A DNA stretch of 64,000 nucleotides, taken from positions 1,395,531-1,459,530 of the forward strand of contig NZ_CP017675.1 of NCBI RefSeq assembly GCF_001870225.1. Direction: 5' to 3'. The notes below the pieces were generated by a model. It was not told the DNA's origin, did not search any database, and saw only the letters and a program-made list of their open reading frames with translations. Both the position numbers and the translations under genes were made by a program. Shown here in pieces: positions 33,986 through 42,810 of the stretch. This stretch comes from Gloeomargarita lithophora Alchichica-D10. Its GTDB lineage: Bacteria; Cyanobacteriota; Cyanobacteriia; Gloeomargaritales; Gloeomargaritaceae. Within the stretch, counting starts at the first letter, position 1; every line of letters starts with the position of its first letter.

Positions 33986-34987
33986 TCAACGCCCAACCGG
34001 AGGTAACACCGCCCACCACCGGCGCAGGGATTGATACGCCGCCTCGGTCGCCGTATCCATCGGCAAGAAAAACTCATAATCCGCCAACTCCGGGGCAAAG
34101 GGCGACCAAGCGATCCCCTGGGCGGTTAAACTGGCCGTCTGTGCCGGTTCCCAGCCAAAATTTAACCAATCCTGGAGTCCAGCCGATAGGGATTGCCCAG
34201 AGGGAAGCACCCACCCATCCGCCCAAATCGCCCCCCCACCCGGCGGCACCACCACCTGAATCTGCGGGTAACGCTGGGCAACCGGTAGCAGGTCACTCGA
34301 CCAGCCCACCGCCAGTAGCGCATCCCCTAAAATCAAGGGCTGAATGTAATGCTTATCACTATACAAAAGCATCTGCTGGTGCAGGGTTTGCAGTTGGGCT
34401 TTGAGGTCGTCTGTAGGCCAAGGCGGTGGCGTATTGATAGATAAACCCAGACGGCGGAAACTAATCGCTAACCATTCCCGAAACTGGGCAATCCCACTCA
34501 CCCGCTGGCGCAGGTCAGGCCGCCACAAATCCCCCCAGTCCTGGGGTTGCCAGTCCAACTTATCCCGGCGGTAGGCCAGCACCGTTGTCCCCCAGCGATA
34601 GGGCACCCACCACAGTTGTCCCTGGGGCTGGATCAGGGCACGCCACACCGGGGGCAATGCCGCCCAGCGGGTGAGCCGGGTGGGGTCGAGGGGAGTCAAG
34701 TGTTTGGCTTGGCGAGCCATATCCAACCAGGCCAATCCCAGGCTAACGAGGTTGGGGGGAATCGGCTGGGTTAACTGTTCATACAGGTCAGGGAGTTGGG
34801 GGTGACTCTGGAGTTCGAGGGCATGGCGGCGGCGAAACCGGCGCAACCACAAAGGCGGCAGGGAATTTTTCAGCACATGAATCCGCAAAGGATCGGCGGG
34901 ATTCCAGGCGGCACAACCGGCGAGGGCACCCCCCCCCCGGCCAATAGTGCCCGCCGTGACCAAGACCGTTGCCACGCCACAACCCAC
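33986..34987 (-). CDS. Extracellular solute-binding lipoprotein (PotD-like)
   Basis: From GTG 34987 the product is 333 residues with a signal and lipobox ending GALAGC. The mature part has type II binding-protein features: VPYRWGTTVLAYRRDKL, WGDLWRPDLRQRVSG, DALLAVGWSSDLLP and GGGAIWADGWVLPSG, as in polyamine-type binding proteins. No permease or ATPase gene is adjacent. The GTG is one of several possible starts; an ATG at 35041 would precede the signal with an extra 18 residues. Confidence 0.72.
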   Translation of the reverse strand: MGCGVATVLVTAGTIGRGGGALAGCAAWNPADPLRIHVLKNSLPPLWLRRFRRRHALELQSHPQLPDLYEQLTQPIPPNLVSLGLAWLDMARQAKHLTPLDPTRLTRWAALPPVWRALIQPQGQLWWVPYRWGTTVLAYRRDKLDWQPQDWGDLWRPDLRQRVSGIAQFREWLAISFRRLGLSINTPPPWPTDDLKAQLQTLHQQMLLYSDKHYIQPLILGDALLAVGWSSDLLPVAQRYPQIQVVVPPGGGAIWADGWVLPSGQSLSAGLQDWLNFGWEPAQTASLTAQGIAWSPFAPELADYEFFLPMDTATEAAYQSLRRWWAVLPPVGR

Positions 34988-35084
34988 GTCTCCATCCCTA
35001 AAAACCCTTTTATATTGACAAATTCTGGGGGAGAATGCCATGATGGGGGCGTTCCTAATCCGCTAAAAAAAGGATGTGATTACC

Positions 35085-35405
35085 ATGGAATTAGAGCTTT
35101 TACTTTTAGGATTAGAACCCTTGGTGGCCGTGACTGTTGGTGCCGGTGCGATTGTGGTAGGGGGCGGTGCCTTGGCCTTGTCTCCGGCCTTTGGAGAAGT
35201 GTTGGGTAAGCCAGAATTGGCGCAAGAATTGCAAGAATCCGGTCGTTCGATGGTAAAAACCGGCCTCGTCCTCAGTCTGGATGCCTACGACAAGGTGCAA
35301 ACCGCTTGGACAGAAACCAGCACCACCGTCGGGCAATTGCTGGAAGAAGCCAAAACGGAAGCGAAGCAGGTGCGGATGCAAGAGGAAGTCCAAGCCGCCA
35401 GCTAA
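35085..35405 (+). CDS. Small membrane protein, DUF5132-like
   Basis: The 106-residue product has a glycine/alanine-rich membrane segment (GLEPLVAVTVGAGAIVVGGG) and a soluble helical tail ending AKTEAKQVRMQEEVQAAS. An AAGGA ribosome-binding site precedes ATG 35085. The resemblance to DUF5132 proteins is by general pattern. It is followed 9 bp later by the TRAP-type binding protein. No function can be assigned. Confidence 0.65.
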   Translation: MELELLLLGLEPLVAVTVGAGAIVVGGGALALSPAFGEVLGKPELAQELQESGRSMVKTGLVLSLDAYDKVQTAWTETSTTVGQLLEEAKTEAKQVRMQEEVQAAS

Positions 35406-35414
35406 CCCGCCGGG

Positions 35415-36494
35415 ATGCGGCGACGATTTGGGCTGGCTGGTTTCGGGGTATTGACGGTTACCGCCTGTAGTCGCAAACAGGCTCCGGCGGTGATTACCCA
35501 GCCCCGGGTGCGGTGGCGGTTGGTCACCAGTTGGCCAGCCTCCTTGGATACCCTGTTTGGCGGCGTGCGTACCTTGGCGGCACAGGTGAAACAACTCACC
35601 GATGGCCGGTTTACCCTGACCCCCTTTGCCGCCGGGGAAATTGTGCCGGGTTTGCAGGTGTTGGATGCGGTGCGCTCCGGTACGGTGGAAGCAGGACACA
35701 CCGCCAGTTACTATTATTTGGGACAAAATCCGGCCTTGGCGTTTGGGACGGGGGTACCCTTCGGCTTGACCCCCCAACAACAAAATGCCTGGTGGTACGC
35801 AGGGGGCGGGCTGGCCGCCATGCAGTCGCTATACCAGGATTTTGGCGTGATTACCTTTCCGGCGGGGAATACGGGCGCCCAGATGGGGGGCTGGTTTCGG
35901 CGAGAAGTCCCTCGTCTCAGCGACCTGAAGGGCTTGAAAATGCGTCTGCCCGGTTTAGGGGGCAAGGTGATGGCGCAGATGGGGGTCAATGTCCAGGTTT
36001 TGCCGGGGAGTGAATTATTTTTGGCCTTGGAACGGGGGGCGTTGGATGCCGCCGAGTGGGTCGGCCCCTACGACGACCTGCGGTTGGGCTTACCTCGGGC
36101 GGCGCGTTACTACTACTACCCCGGCTGGTGGGAACCGGGGCCGAGCGTGGAACTGCTGATCAATCTGCGGGCGTGGGAACAGTTGCCCCTGAGTTATCAA
36201 AAAGCCCTAGAACTGGCGGCGCAGGCCAGCAATCTGGCACTACTTTCCCAGTACGAAGGCCGCAACCAAACCGCCCTGCAACAACTCAAAACCGGGGGGA
36301 CACAACTGCGACCCTACGGCGATGACATTCTCAAAACCGCTTGGCAGGTGACCCAAGACCTGTTGGCGGATCAAAGTCGCCGGTCGTCCGCCTTTCAAAA
36401 AATCTATCAACCCTGGCGGCAGTTTCAAAAAGAGAGTCTAACCTGGGAAAAGACTGGTTCTCTGAGTACGATTATGGGTTTTGCCCAACCCTAA
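35415..36494 (+). CDS. TRAP-transporter solute-binding lipoprotein (DctP family)
   Basis: The 359-residue protein has a lipoprotein signal (LTVTACSR) and DctP-family segments: WRLVTSWPASLDTLFGG, DGRFTLTPFAAGEIVPG, DLKGLKMRLPGLGGKV, and AAEWVGPYDDLRLGL. The last includes the conserved arginine region for binding carboxylates. It resembles the 2-oxo-acid/glutamate branch. No DctQ or DctM membrane partner is encoded in the neighbourhood, so the transporter would have to be assembled from elsewhere. Confidence 0.85.
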   Translation: MRRRFGLAGFGVLTVTACSRKQAPAVITQPRVRWRLVTSWPASLDTLFGGVRTLAAQVKQLTDGRFTLTPFAAGEIVPGLQVLDAVRSGTVEAGHTASYYYLGQNPALAFGTGVPFGLTPQQQNAWWYAGGGLAAMQSLYQDFGVITFPAGNTGAQMGGWFRREVPRLSDLKGLKMRLPGLGGKVMAQMGVNVQVLPGSELFLALERGALDAAEWVGPYDDLRLGLPRAARYYYYPGWWEPGPSVELLINLRAWEQLPLSYQKALELAAQASNLALLSQYEGRNQTALQQLKTGGTQLRPYGDDILKTAWQVTQDLLADQSRRSSAFQKIYQPWRQFQKESLTWEKTGSLSTIMGFAQP

Positions 36495-36579
36495 CCCCCC
36501 GGATAGGCTGGCGGATATTTGCTCCAAATAGGGCACCGCTAAGCGATAATAAATCCTTAATCTGGATGGAATCAAGGTC

Positions 36580-37770
36580 GTGTTATCCGAACGTATTTTG
36601 CAGATACAACCCTCGGCCACGTTAGAAATTACCGCCCGGGCGCAGGCGATGCGTGCCGCTGGGTTAGATGTGTGCAGTTTTGCCGCAGGCGAACCGGATT
36701 TTGATACCCCGGCCTTCATCCGAGAGGCGGTCAAAACCGCTTTGGATCAGGGGAAAACCCGCTATGGCCCGGCGGCGGGCGAGCCGGTTTTGCGCAAAGC
36801 GATTGCCCAAAAACTCCACCAGGATAATGGTCTGACCTACGAGCCAGAGCAGGTTTTTGTCACCAATGGGTGTAAACAAGCCCTATACAATCTGGTTCAA
36901 GTCATGATTCAACCGGGGGATGAGGTGCTGATTCCCGCCCCCTACTGGGTGAGTTATCCAGAAATGGTGCGTTTGGCCGGGGGGGTGCCGGTTTTGGTTA
37001 CTACTAGCCGGGAAACGGACTATAAAATTACCCCCACCCAGTTGGCGCAGGCGGTCACCCCCCGCACCCGGTTGCTGATGCTCAACTCCCCCAACAATCC
37101 CACCGGGGTCGTGTATTGCCGGGAAGAACTGCTGGCCCTCGCCCAGGAAATTCTGCGGCATGACCTGTGGGTAATTGCGGATGAAATTTACGAAAAACTG
37201 GTCTATGACGGGATGGAACACATCAGTATTGCCGCCCTGGGCAGGGAAATTTATGACCGTACCCTGGTGTGCAATGGTTTTGCCAAAGCCTACGCCATGA
37301 CCGGTTGGCGGGTGGGGTACGGGGCCGGCCCCCAGGCGATCATCACTGCCGCCGCCAATCTCCAGGGGCACAGTACCTCCAATGTTTGTACATTTGCCCA
37401 GCACGGGGCATTGGCCGCACTCCAAGGCCCCCAGGAGGAATTGCACCGGATGCGGCAGGTTTTCAGCGAACGGCGGCGGGTGATGGTGGATTGGTTGCAG
37501 ACCATGCCGGGGTTGGGATTGGTGCCACCGGCGGGGGCATTTTATATCTGGGTGGATATGCGGGCGACCGGGTTGACTTCAACGCAATTTTGCCAGCAGG
37601 TGTTGGAACAATACCAGGTGGCGTTGGTGCCGGGGCGGGCGTTTGGGGATGACCAGCACGTGCGGCTGTCCTACGCTACCGATTTGGCCACCATTGAAAA
37701 GGGTATGGCTCGTTTGGCGGCATACGTGGGGAATTTAGCACCGCTGTCGGTGGGGGAAGGGAAGCGGTAA
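36580..37770 (+). CDS. aspC: Aspartate aminotransferase
   Basis: The 396-residue fold-type I PLP enzyme has SFAAGEPDFDTPAFIREA, NGCKQALYNL, LNSPNNPTGVVY and the Schiff-base lysine in NGFAKAYAMTGWRVGYG near residue 234. It interconverts aspartate and oxaloacetate with glutamate and 2-oxoglutarate. The GTG start at 36580 leads to MLSERILQIQPSATL, the usual N-terminus. The thf1 gene begins one base after its stop. Confidence 0.93.
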   Translation: MLSERILQIQPSATLEITARAQAMRAAGLDVCSFAAGEPDFDTPAFIREAVKTALDQGKTRYGPAAGEPVLRKAIAQKLHQDNGLTYEPEQVFVTNGCKQALYNLVQVMIQPGDEVLIPAPYWVSYPEMVRLAGGVPVLVTTSRETDYKITPTQLAQAVTPRTRLLMLNSPNNPTGVVYCREELLALAQEILRHDLWVIADEIYEKLVYDGMEHISIAALGREIYDRTLVCNGFAKAYAMTGWRVGYGAGPQAIITAAANLQGHSTSNVCTFAQHGALAALQGPQEELHRMRQVFSERRRVMVDWLQTMPGLGLVPPAGAFYIWVDMRATGLTSTQFCQQVLEQYQVALVPGRAFGDDQHVRLSYATDLATIEKGMARLAAYVGNLAPLSVGEGKR

Positions 37771-37771
37771 A

Positions 37772-38485
37772 ATGGAGGCTAGTGTGTCCAAAGGAAACGC
37801 TATCGTGCCCCCTGTTCCCACCGTTGCTGATACCAAACGAGCTTTTTATCAACACCATCCCCGCCCTATCCATTCGGTGTACCAACGGGTGATGGAGGAA
37901 ATGTTGGTGGAAATGCACCTCCTGCAAGTCAATGCCGGGTTTCGCTATCACCCCTTGTACGCCCTGGGCGTGGTGACCAGTTTTGATACTTTGATGGCGT
38001 ACTACACCCCGGTGGCGCATCGGGATTCAATTTTTCAAGCCCTGTGTCGGGCATTGGGTCACGACCCGGAGGTATTTCGCTCGGATGCCCAGCGGTGGCA
38101 AACCCTCGCCCAGGGGGACAGCGGCACCGCCTTACGGACGTGGTTCAGCCAGCCGGAGGCCACCCTATCCGCCCATGACCCCCTGCAAATCGAACTGCAA
38201 AGCTGGTTGACTCCACCCGTGCCCAAGTACAGCCGTTTGGTGGGGATTGGGCTGTTGACCTTGGTGCAAAGGGTATTTCCCGATGGGGAGGAACAGTGGC
38301 CGACGGCGGTGCAAACCCTGACGCATACCTTGAACTTGAATGGGGAAAAAGTCGAGCGGGATTTAGACCTATACCGCAGTACCTTAGAACGGCTCACCCA
38401 GGCGCAGGCGATGCTGGCGGACATTCTCAAGGGCGGCAAGGCCAAACAACCCACCTCAGCCCTACCGGAAGTCCCCGCTTCTTGA
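37772..38485 (+). CDS. thf1: Thylakoid formation protein Thf1 (Psb29)
   Basis: The 237-residue product contains [33 protein letters not shown] and [19 protein letters not shown], the signature of Thf1/Psb29. This protein associates with FtsH proteases and is needed for photosystem II turnover and thylakoid organisation. The length agrees with the family. An internal GTG exists a few codons downstream of the ATG, so the N-terminus is uncertain by 5-10 residues. Confidence 0.94.
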   Translation: MEASVSKGNAIVPPVPTVADTKRAFYQHHPRPIHSVYQRVMEEMLVEMHLLQVNAGFRYHPLYALGVVTSFDTLMAYYTPVAHRDSIFQALCRALGHDPEVFRSDAQRWQTLAQGDSGTALRTWFSQPEATLSAHDPLQIELQSWLTPPVPKYSRLVGIGLLTLVQRVFPDGEEQWPTAVQTLTHTLNLNGEKVERDLDLYRSTLERLTQAQAMLADILKGGKAKQPTSALPEVPAS

Positions 38486-38532
38486 GGTTGGGGCGATTCG
38501 TCAGCGCAATTTTTAAGAGGAGAACCGCATTT

Positions 38533-38913
38533 ATGGCTACCAGTCGCCGGGTCGAACGGGTTGCAGAACTGATTAAACGGGAAATCAGCCAACTCCTGCT
38601 CAGTGGCATCAAGGATGACCGGGTCGGGCAGGGTCTCGTCAGCGTCACCGCCGTGGAAGTCTCCGGGGATTTGCAACACGCCCAGGTCTATGTCAGTATT
38701 TACGGTTCCCCGGAGGTGCGGGCACAAACCATGGCGGGACTAGCATCCGCCACCGGCTATGTGCGGGCGGTGCTGGGGCAACGGATGCGCCTGCGCCATA
38801 CCCCGGAGGTGGTCTTTCGGGAGGATACCTCCCTGGAGCGAGGCAGTCGGGTGATCGCCCTGTTGAACCAAATCCGGCAGAATCACCCCGCCGAAGAGGG
38901 GGAGTCCAATTAA
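38533..38913 (+). CDS. rbfA: Ribosome-binding factor A
   Basis: RbfA assists late 30S maturation. The 126-residue product begins [20 protein letters not shown] and has [22 protein letters not shown] and [21 protein letters not shown] 38533 is preceded by the good site AAGAGGAGAACC. A longer frame upstream would run inside thf1 and is rejected. Confidence 0.95.
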   Translation: MATSRRVERVAELIKREISQLLLSGIKDDRVGQGLVSVTAVEVSGDLQHAQVYVSIYGSPEVRAQTMAGLASATGYVRAVLGQRMRLRHTPEVVFREDTSLERGSRVIALLNQIRQNHPAEEGESN

Positions 38914-38938
38914 ATCTACTCAAACCGAATGGCAATCC

Positions 38939-39778
38939 CTACAACTCCTGCATTTCAATCTGATAAGCCAAATCGCTGGTCACCCCCGGCGTGAGAATTT
39001 GTCCCATGATAGGTAGGGTGTCCTGGGGATGGGGTCGGGCAGTCAAGGCCACATACCGATCATTCACCGCCAACCCCTGGGTCGGGTCATAGCCCCGCCA
39101 ACCGCCCCCCGGCAGATAAACCTCCGCCCAGGCGTGCAGGTGCCGGTGTTGCCAATCCGGGTCACCCGCATGATAACCACTCACAAACCGAGCCGCCAGC
39201 CCCACCGCCCGACAAACCGCCATAAATAAAACCGTCAAATCCCGACAGGCACCCCGCCGCCTTTGCCAGGTGATGCCCGCAGGCCAGGGTGCCCCCGTAG
39301 GACGAACCAGGTAAGTACATTCCTGGTAAATCGTCTGGTTCAATTGGTTAAGAAAAGTCAACACCTGCCCCTCTGTCGCCACCCACAATTCCTGCGCCCA
39401 AGTCGTGGCCGTTGGGTCAGCGGGAACATCCCAATAGGGGCGCAATTCCTGAGCCAAACCCTGGGGATAATTCACCGGTAAATCCACCGCCCAGGGAGCC
39501 AACATAAAATCAAAGGGGTTTTCCCGGTGGGTAACCACCACCGTTGTCATCTGAATTTCCCAGTGGCGCATGGGTTGACTAAAAAGCACCTGTACTTCCG
39601 TACTGCCATCTATCGCCAGATTTTGGTAATGACGCTGGGGTGGCGGGTCAAGGGTCAAATCATACGTCTGCACCGTTTGGGTGCTATCACATCGGGGGTG
39701 CAAACGCAGCACCTGGGGCGACAACTGCACCGGCTCCGGGTAGGTATAGCGTAAACGATGGCGAATTTGGTAACGCAT
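38939..39778 (-). CDS. Transglutaminase-like cysteine protease family protein
   Basis: The 279-residue product has an N-terminal beta domain (RHRLRYTYPEPVQLSPQVLRL) and a transglutaminase core with Cys in RRGACRDLTVLF, His in RHLHAWAEVYLPGGGW and Asp in RGYDPTQGLAVND. Proteins of this layout are usually peptidases or amidases in bacteria. ATG 39778 (MRYQIRHRLRYTY) is preferred over an earlier one at 39835. It overlaps nothing and is divergent from the VWA gene. Confidence 0.88.
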   Translation of the reverse strand: MRYQIRHRLRYTYPEPVQLSPQVLRLHPRCDSTQTVQTYDLTLDPPPQRHYQNLAIDGSTEVQVLFSQPMRHWEIQMTTVVVTHRENPFDFMLAPWAVDLPVNYPQGLAQELRPYWDVPADPTATTWAQELWVATEGQVLTFLNQLNQTIYQECTYLVRPTGAPWPAGITWQRRRGACRDLTVLFMAVCRAVGLAARFVSGYHAGDPDWQHRHLHAWAEVYLPGGGWRGYDPTQGLAVNDRYVALTARPHPQDTLPIMGQILTPGVTSDLAYQIEMQEL

Positions 39779-39837
39779 GAATCGGGGCAAGGCTTTTGCT
39801 ACAGTATGCAGGGAATGGAATACTTTACAGGTCAATC

Positions 39838-41535
39838 ATGGGACAACACCGGTGGCTGGGGTGGAGTGCGGGACTGGCTCTCCTGGTAGGAGGATGTGAT
39901 TTTAGTGCCAATTTTGACAATACCCCGGCCTTGGAAGTCAAACTTTTGTTTGGCAGTGCCCTCAAGGAATTTTGTGCCCAAGCCGTGCCCCAATTCAACC
40001 AACAAAATCCCAAACTGGCCGATGGCACCCGCTTCCAAATTACCTGCACCACCCTGGGGACGGGGGATGTGGTGACCCAGGTGGTGAATTTGGCGCAACA
40101 ATGGCAACAGGGGCAGATCAAGGCAGATAACCCGGAATTTCCCACCCTCATTTCCCTGGATGGGGATATTTACCATAGCCAGCTCATCTACCGCCTGGAA
40201 CAGCTATTTCCAGGTAAAAATTATATCCCCGCCATTACCACCGCCCCCCTAATGGCCTATAGCCCGATGGTATTTATGGTGCCCAGCCAGGTGGCCGATA
40301 GTTTGAAAAATGTGAACTCGGTTTATCAAAAAATCCTGCCCGCCGCTACTTTTCAAGCCATTGACCCCCAAGCACCCCCGTTAAAGATTTTCTTTGTCCA
40401 AACCGCCCCCACCCGCTCCAACTCCGGTTTGCAAACCCTGGTCACCCAATTTGCGGAAGTGTCCGGCAAACCCCCGGAGCAAATGACCATCAAGGAGGTG
40501 CAAACCTACCTGCCCCAGGTGCAAAAAATCCAGGCCAAGGTCACCCGTTATGGCGTTTCCACCGGGAGCCTGGCGCGGGACATGGTGAAGTACGGTCCGT
40601 TTTGGGCTTCCATCGGCTCGGTTTACGAATCGGCGGTGATCGAAGCCAACCAAAAGGCCACCCCCGGCCAGACCCGTTATGTCGCCATTTATCCCAAGGC
40701 CACCTTTACGTCCAATATGCGGGCGATCCTGCCCAGTGCCCCCTGGGTCAGCCCCCAGGAACGGGAAGCCGCCGAGCAGGTGATGGCATTTCTGCGCTCC
40801 CCACCCACCCAGGAATTGGCCGCCGGGTTGGGCTTGCGTCCCGGTGTCCCCGGTGTGTCCCTGGGAAGCCAATTTACCCCCAGCAATGGCGTACAGCCCC
40901 AACCCACCTTTGACTCCCTACGCCCGCCTGCCCCGGAGGTGGTCGCCACGATGCTCCAAGCCTGGGAACAGGTAGCCAAAAAGCCCTCGCGAGTGGTGGT
41001 GGTGGTGGATGATTCCGGCTCCATGCGGGGGCAAAAACTGGCCGCCGTGCAACAGTCCCTCTACAGCTACATCAACAACCTGCGACCCCAGGATGAACTG
41101 GCCTTGATTCGCTTTAGTTCCCAGGTGGATGCCCCCATCTCCATCCAGGGGACTGCCGCCGGGAAACAACAGGGCTTGGCATTTGTAAATAACCTCCGGG
41201 CACAGGGAGCCACCCTGCTCTACGATGCCACCCTCGCCGCCCAGACCTGGTTGCGCCAAAACCTGCGCCCCGGTGCCATCAATGCGGTGGTAGTCCTGAC
41301 CGATGGGGAGGACTCCGGCTCCCGAATCAGATTGCCCCAACTGGAGCAAACCCTGCGGCAAAGCGGCCTGAATACCGATGAACGGATCAGCTTTTTCACC
41401 ATCGGCTATGGCAATGAAGGCGAATTTAATCCCCAAGCTTTGCAACGCATTGCCACCATCAACGGCGGTTATTACAAACAGGGAAAACCAGAAACCATTG
41501 CCAATGTGATGGCCGACTTGCAGTTAGAGTTTTAG
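39838..41535 (+). CDS. Lipoprotein fusing a solute-binding domain and a VWA domain
   Basis: ATG 39838 gives a 565-residue product with a lipobox (LALLVGGCDF). Residues about 35-340 resemble a periplasmic binding protein (LLFGSALKEFCAQAVPQFN, LMAYSPMVFMVPSQV). Residues about 375-560 form a VWA domain with a MIDAS motif in VVVVVDDSGSMRGQKL and VVLTDGEDSGSR. Proteins of this kind probably assemble on the outer face of the membrane. The stop TAG overlaps the left end of a type A repeat element at 41534. Confidence 0.85.
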   Translation: MGQHRWLGWSAGLALLVGGCDFSANFDNTPALEVKLLFGSALKEFCAQAVPQFNQQNPKLADGTRFQITCTTLGTGDVVTQVVNLAQQWQQGQIKADNPEFPTLISLDGDIYHSQLIYRLEQLFPGKNYIPAITTAPLMAYSPMVFMVPSQVADSLKNVNSVYQKILPAATFQAIDPQAPPLKIFFVQTAPTRSNSGLQTLVTQFAEVSGKPPEQMTIKEVQTYLPQVQKIQAKVTRYGVSTGSLARDMVKYGPFWASIGSVYESAVIEANQKATPGQTRYVAIYPKATFTSNMRAILPSAPWVSPQEREAAEQVMAFLRSPPTQELAAGLGLRPGVPGVSLGSQFTPSNGVQPQPTFDSLRPPAPEVVATMLQAWEQVAKKPSRVVVVVDDSGSMRGQKLAAVQQSLYSYINNLRPQDELALIRFSSQVDAPISIQGTAAGKQQGLAFVNNLRAQGATLLYDATLAAQTWLRQNLRPGAINAVVVLTDGEDSGSRIRLPQLEQTLRQSGLNTDERISFFTIGYGNEGEFNPQALQRIATINGGYYKQGKPETIANVMADLQLEF

Positions 41536-41645
41536 GACACCTCTAAAAATAGGTCGCAGGGGCGTAGCCCCCGGACTTGGTTCCCCTGAATATAAGGCTT
41601 CTGGCAAGATGATTCTCTGTCGTTGCCAATAGATAGAGGTGCCCT
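41534..41645. mobile_element. MITE-like dispersed element, type A copy 4 (inverted)
   Basis: The 112-bp element has ends AGGACACCTCTA and TAGAGGTGCCCT and is in the opposite orientation to the copy at 6399. Its core is GGGGCGTAGCCCC. TAG at 41533-41535, the stop of the VWA gene, includes the first two bases of the element. It lies between the VWA gene and the glycosyltransferase gene. Confidence 0.85.
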
Positions 41646-41688
41646 TTAGAATGTTTTTATTATTACAGTTCAGTTTTGGGGTGAGGGG

Positions 41689-42810
41689 ATGCACATTGCC
41701 TGGTTGGGAAAAAAATCACCCTTTTGTGGAAATGTCACCTACAGTCGGGAAGTGACCAATGCCCTGCGGGATCGGGGGTATCAGGTAAGTTTTTTGCATT
41801 TCGCCGCCAATACCCAACAGGATTCGGCCCAGGAATTTTCCCTCCCCTGTCTCTACAAATCCCAAATTTATACCCTCCCCAGCCCCGGAGCCAACCAGAC
41901 CCTGTTGCGGACGTTACGCAAACTGCGCCCGGACGTGGTACACGCCTCGCTGACCCTATCGCCAATGGATTTCAGCCTGCCGGAAATCTGTGCCGAATTA
42001 AACCTACCGCTGATCGCCACGTTTCACCCAGCCTTCGCCGCCCGGGGGTTGAATTTCGCCTCCAGCACCCAGTTTTTGACCTATCAACTCTACGCCCCCT
42101 GCTTGAGCAATTACGACCGGGTAATCGTATTTTCCCACCTGCAACAGGAGCTACTCGTGCGCCTGGGGGTGCCCCTGGAACGGCTGTGTGTCATTCCCAA
42201 TGGGGTGGATACGGAACGCTATTGCCCCGGCTGGAGCAACCTCAAAAGCGAACTCCATGCCGATTGCATTTTTATTTACCAGGGGCGCATGGCCTTGGAA
42301 AAAAATGTGGAGGCGCTTTTGCAAGCCTGGAAACGCTCGGAAATGGGCAGTCAGGCCAAATTGCTCATGGTGGGCAATGGCCCCCTGGCGGCGAGTTTAA
42401 TGAACCATTACGGCCCGGAGCAAGGGGTGCTGTGGCTGGGGTTTGTGGCGCAGGAACGGGAGCGGGTGCGGCTATTGCAGGGGGCCGATGTGTATGTCCT
42501 GCCCTCGTTGGTGGAAGGGTTGTCCCTGTCTTTGCTAGAAGCGATGGCCTGCGGGTTGGCCTGTGTCGCCACGGATGCGGGAGCCGACGGGGAAGTGCTG
42601 GAACGGGGCGCAGGCATTATCCTCTCGGCGCAGGGGGTAGCGACCCAACTCCGCACCCTTTTGCCCATGCTGGCTGAGCAGGCGGAATTTCGCCGAATTT
42701 TGGGCACCAAAGCCCGCCAACGGGTCTTGGAACGCTACACCCTCAACCGCAATTTAGCCCTGCTGGAAACCCTCTATGCGGAAACCGCCCGCCCCGTCTA
42801 TTCCCGCTGA
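41689..42810 (+). CDS. dgdA: Glycosyltransferase family 4, probable digalactosyldiacylglycerol synthase
   Basis: The 373-residue GT-B protein has MHIAWLGKKSPFCGNVTYSREVTNAL, LTLSPMDFSLPEICAELNLPLIATFHPAF, VIPNGVDTERY and the C-terminal EX7E region (LPSLVEGLSLSLLEAM). These resemble, from memory, the cyanobacterial DgdA protein of Synechocystis (slr1508), which makes the thylakoid lipid DGDG. Without a search another galactosyl or mannosyl transferase remains possible. It overlaps rsmB by 35 bp. Confidence 0.65.
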   Translation: MHIAWLGKKSPFCGNVTYSREVTNALRDRGYQVSFLHFAANTQQDSAQEFSLPCLYKSQIYTLPSPGANQTLLRTLRKLRPDVVHASLTLSPMDFSLPEICAELNLPLIATFHPAFAARGLNFASSTQFLTYQLYAPCLSNYDRVIVFSHLQQELLVRLGVPLERLCVIPNGVDTERYCPGWSNLKSELHADCIFIYQGRMALEKNVEALLQAWKRSEMGSQAKLLMVGNGPLAASLMNHYGPEQGVLWLGFVAQERERVRLLQGADVYVLPSLVEGLSLSLLEAMACGLACVATDAGADGEVLERGAGIILSAQGVATQLRTLLPMLAEQAEFRRILGTKARQRVLERYTLNRNLALLETLYAETARPVYSR

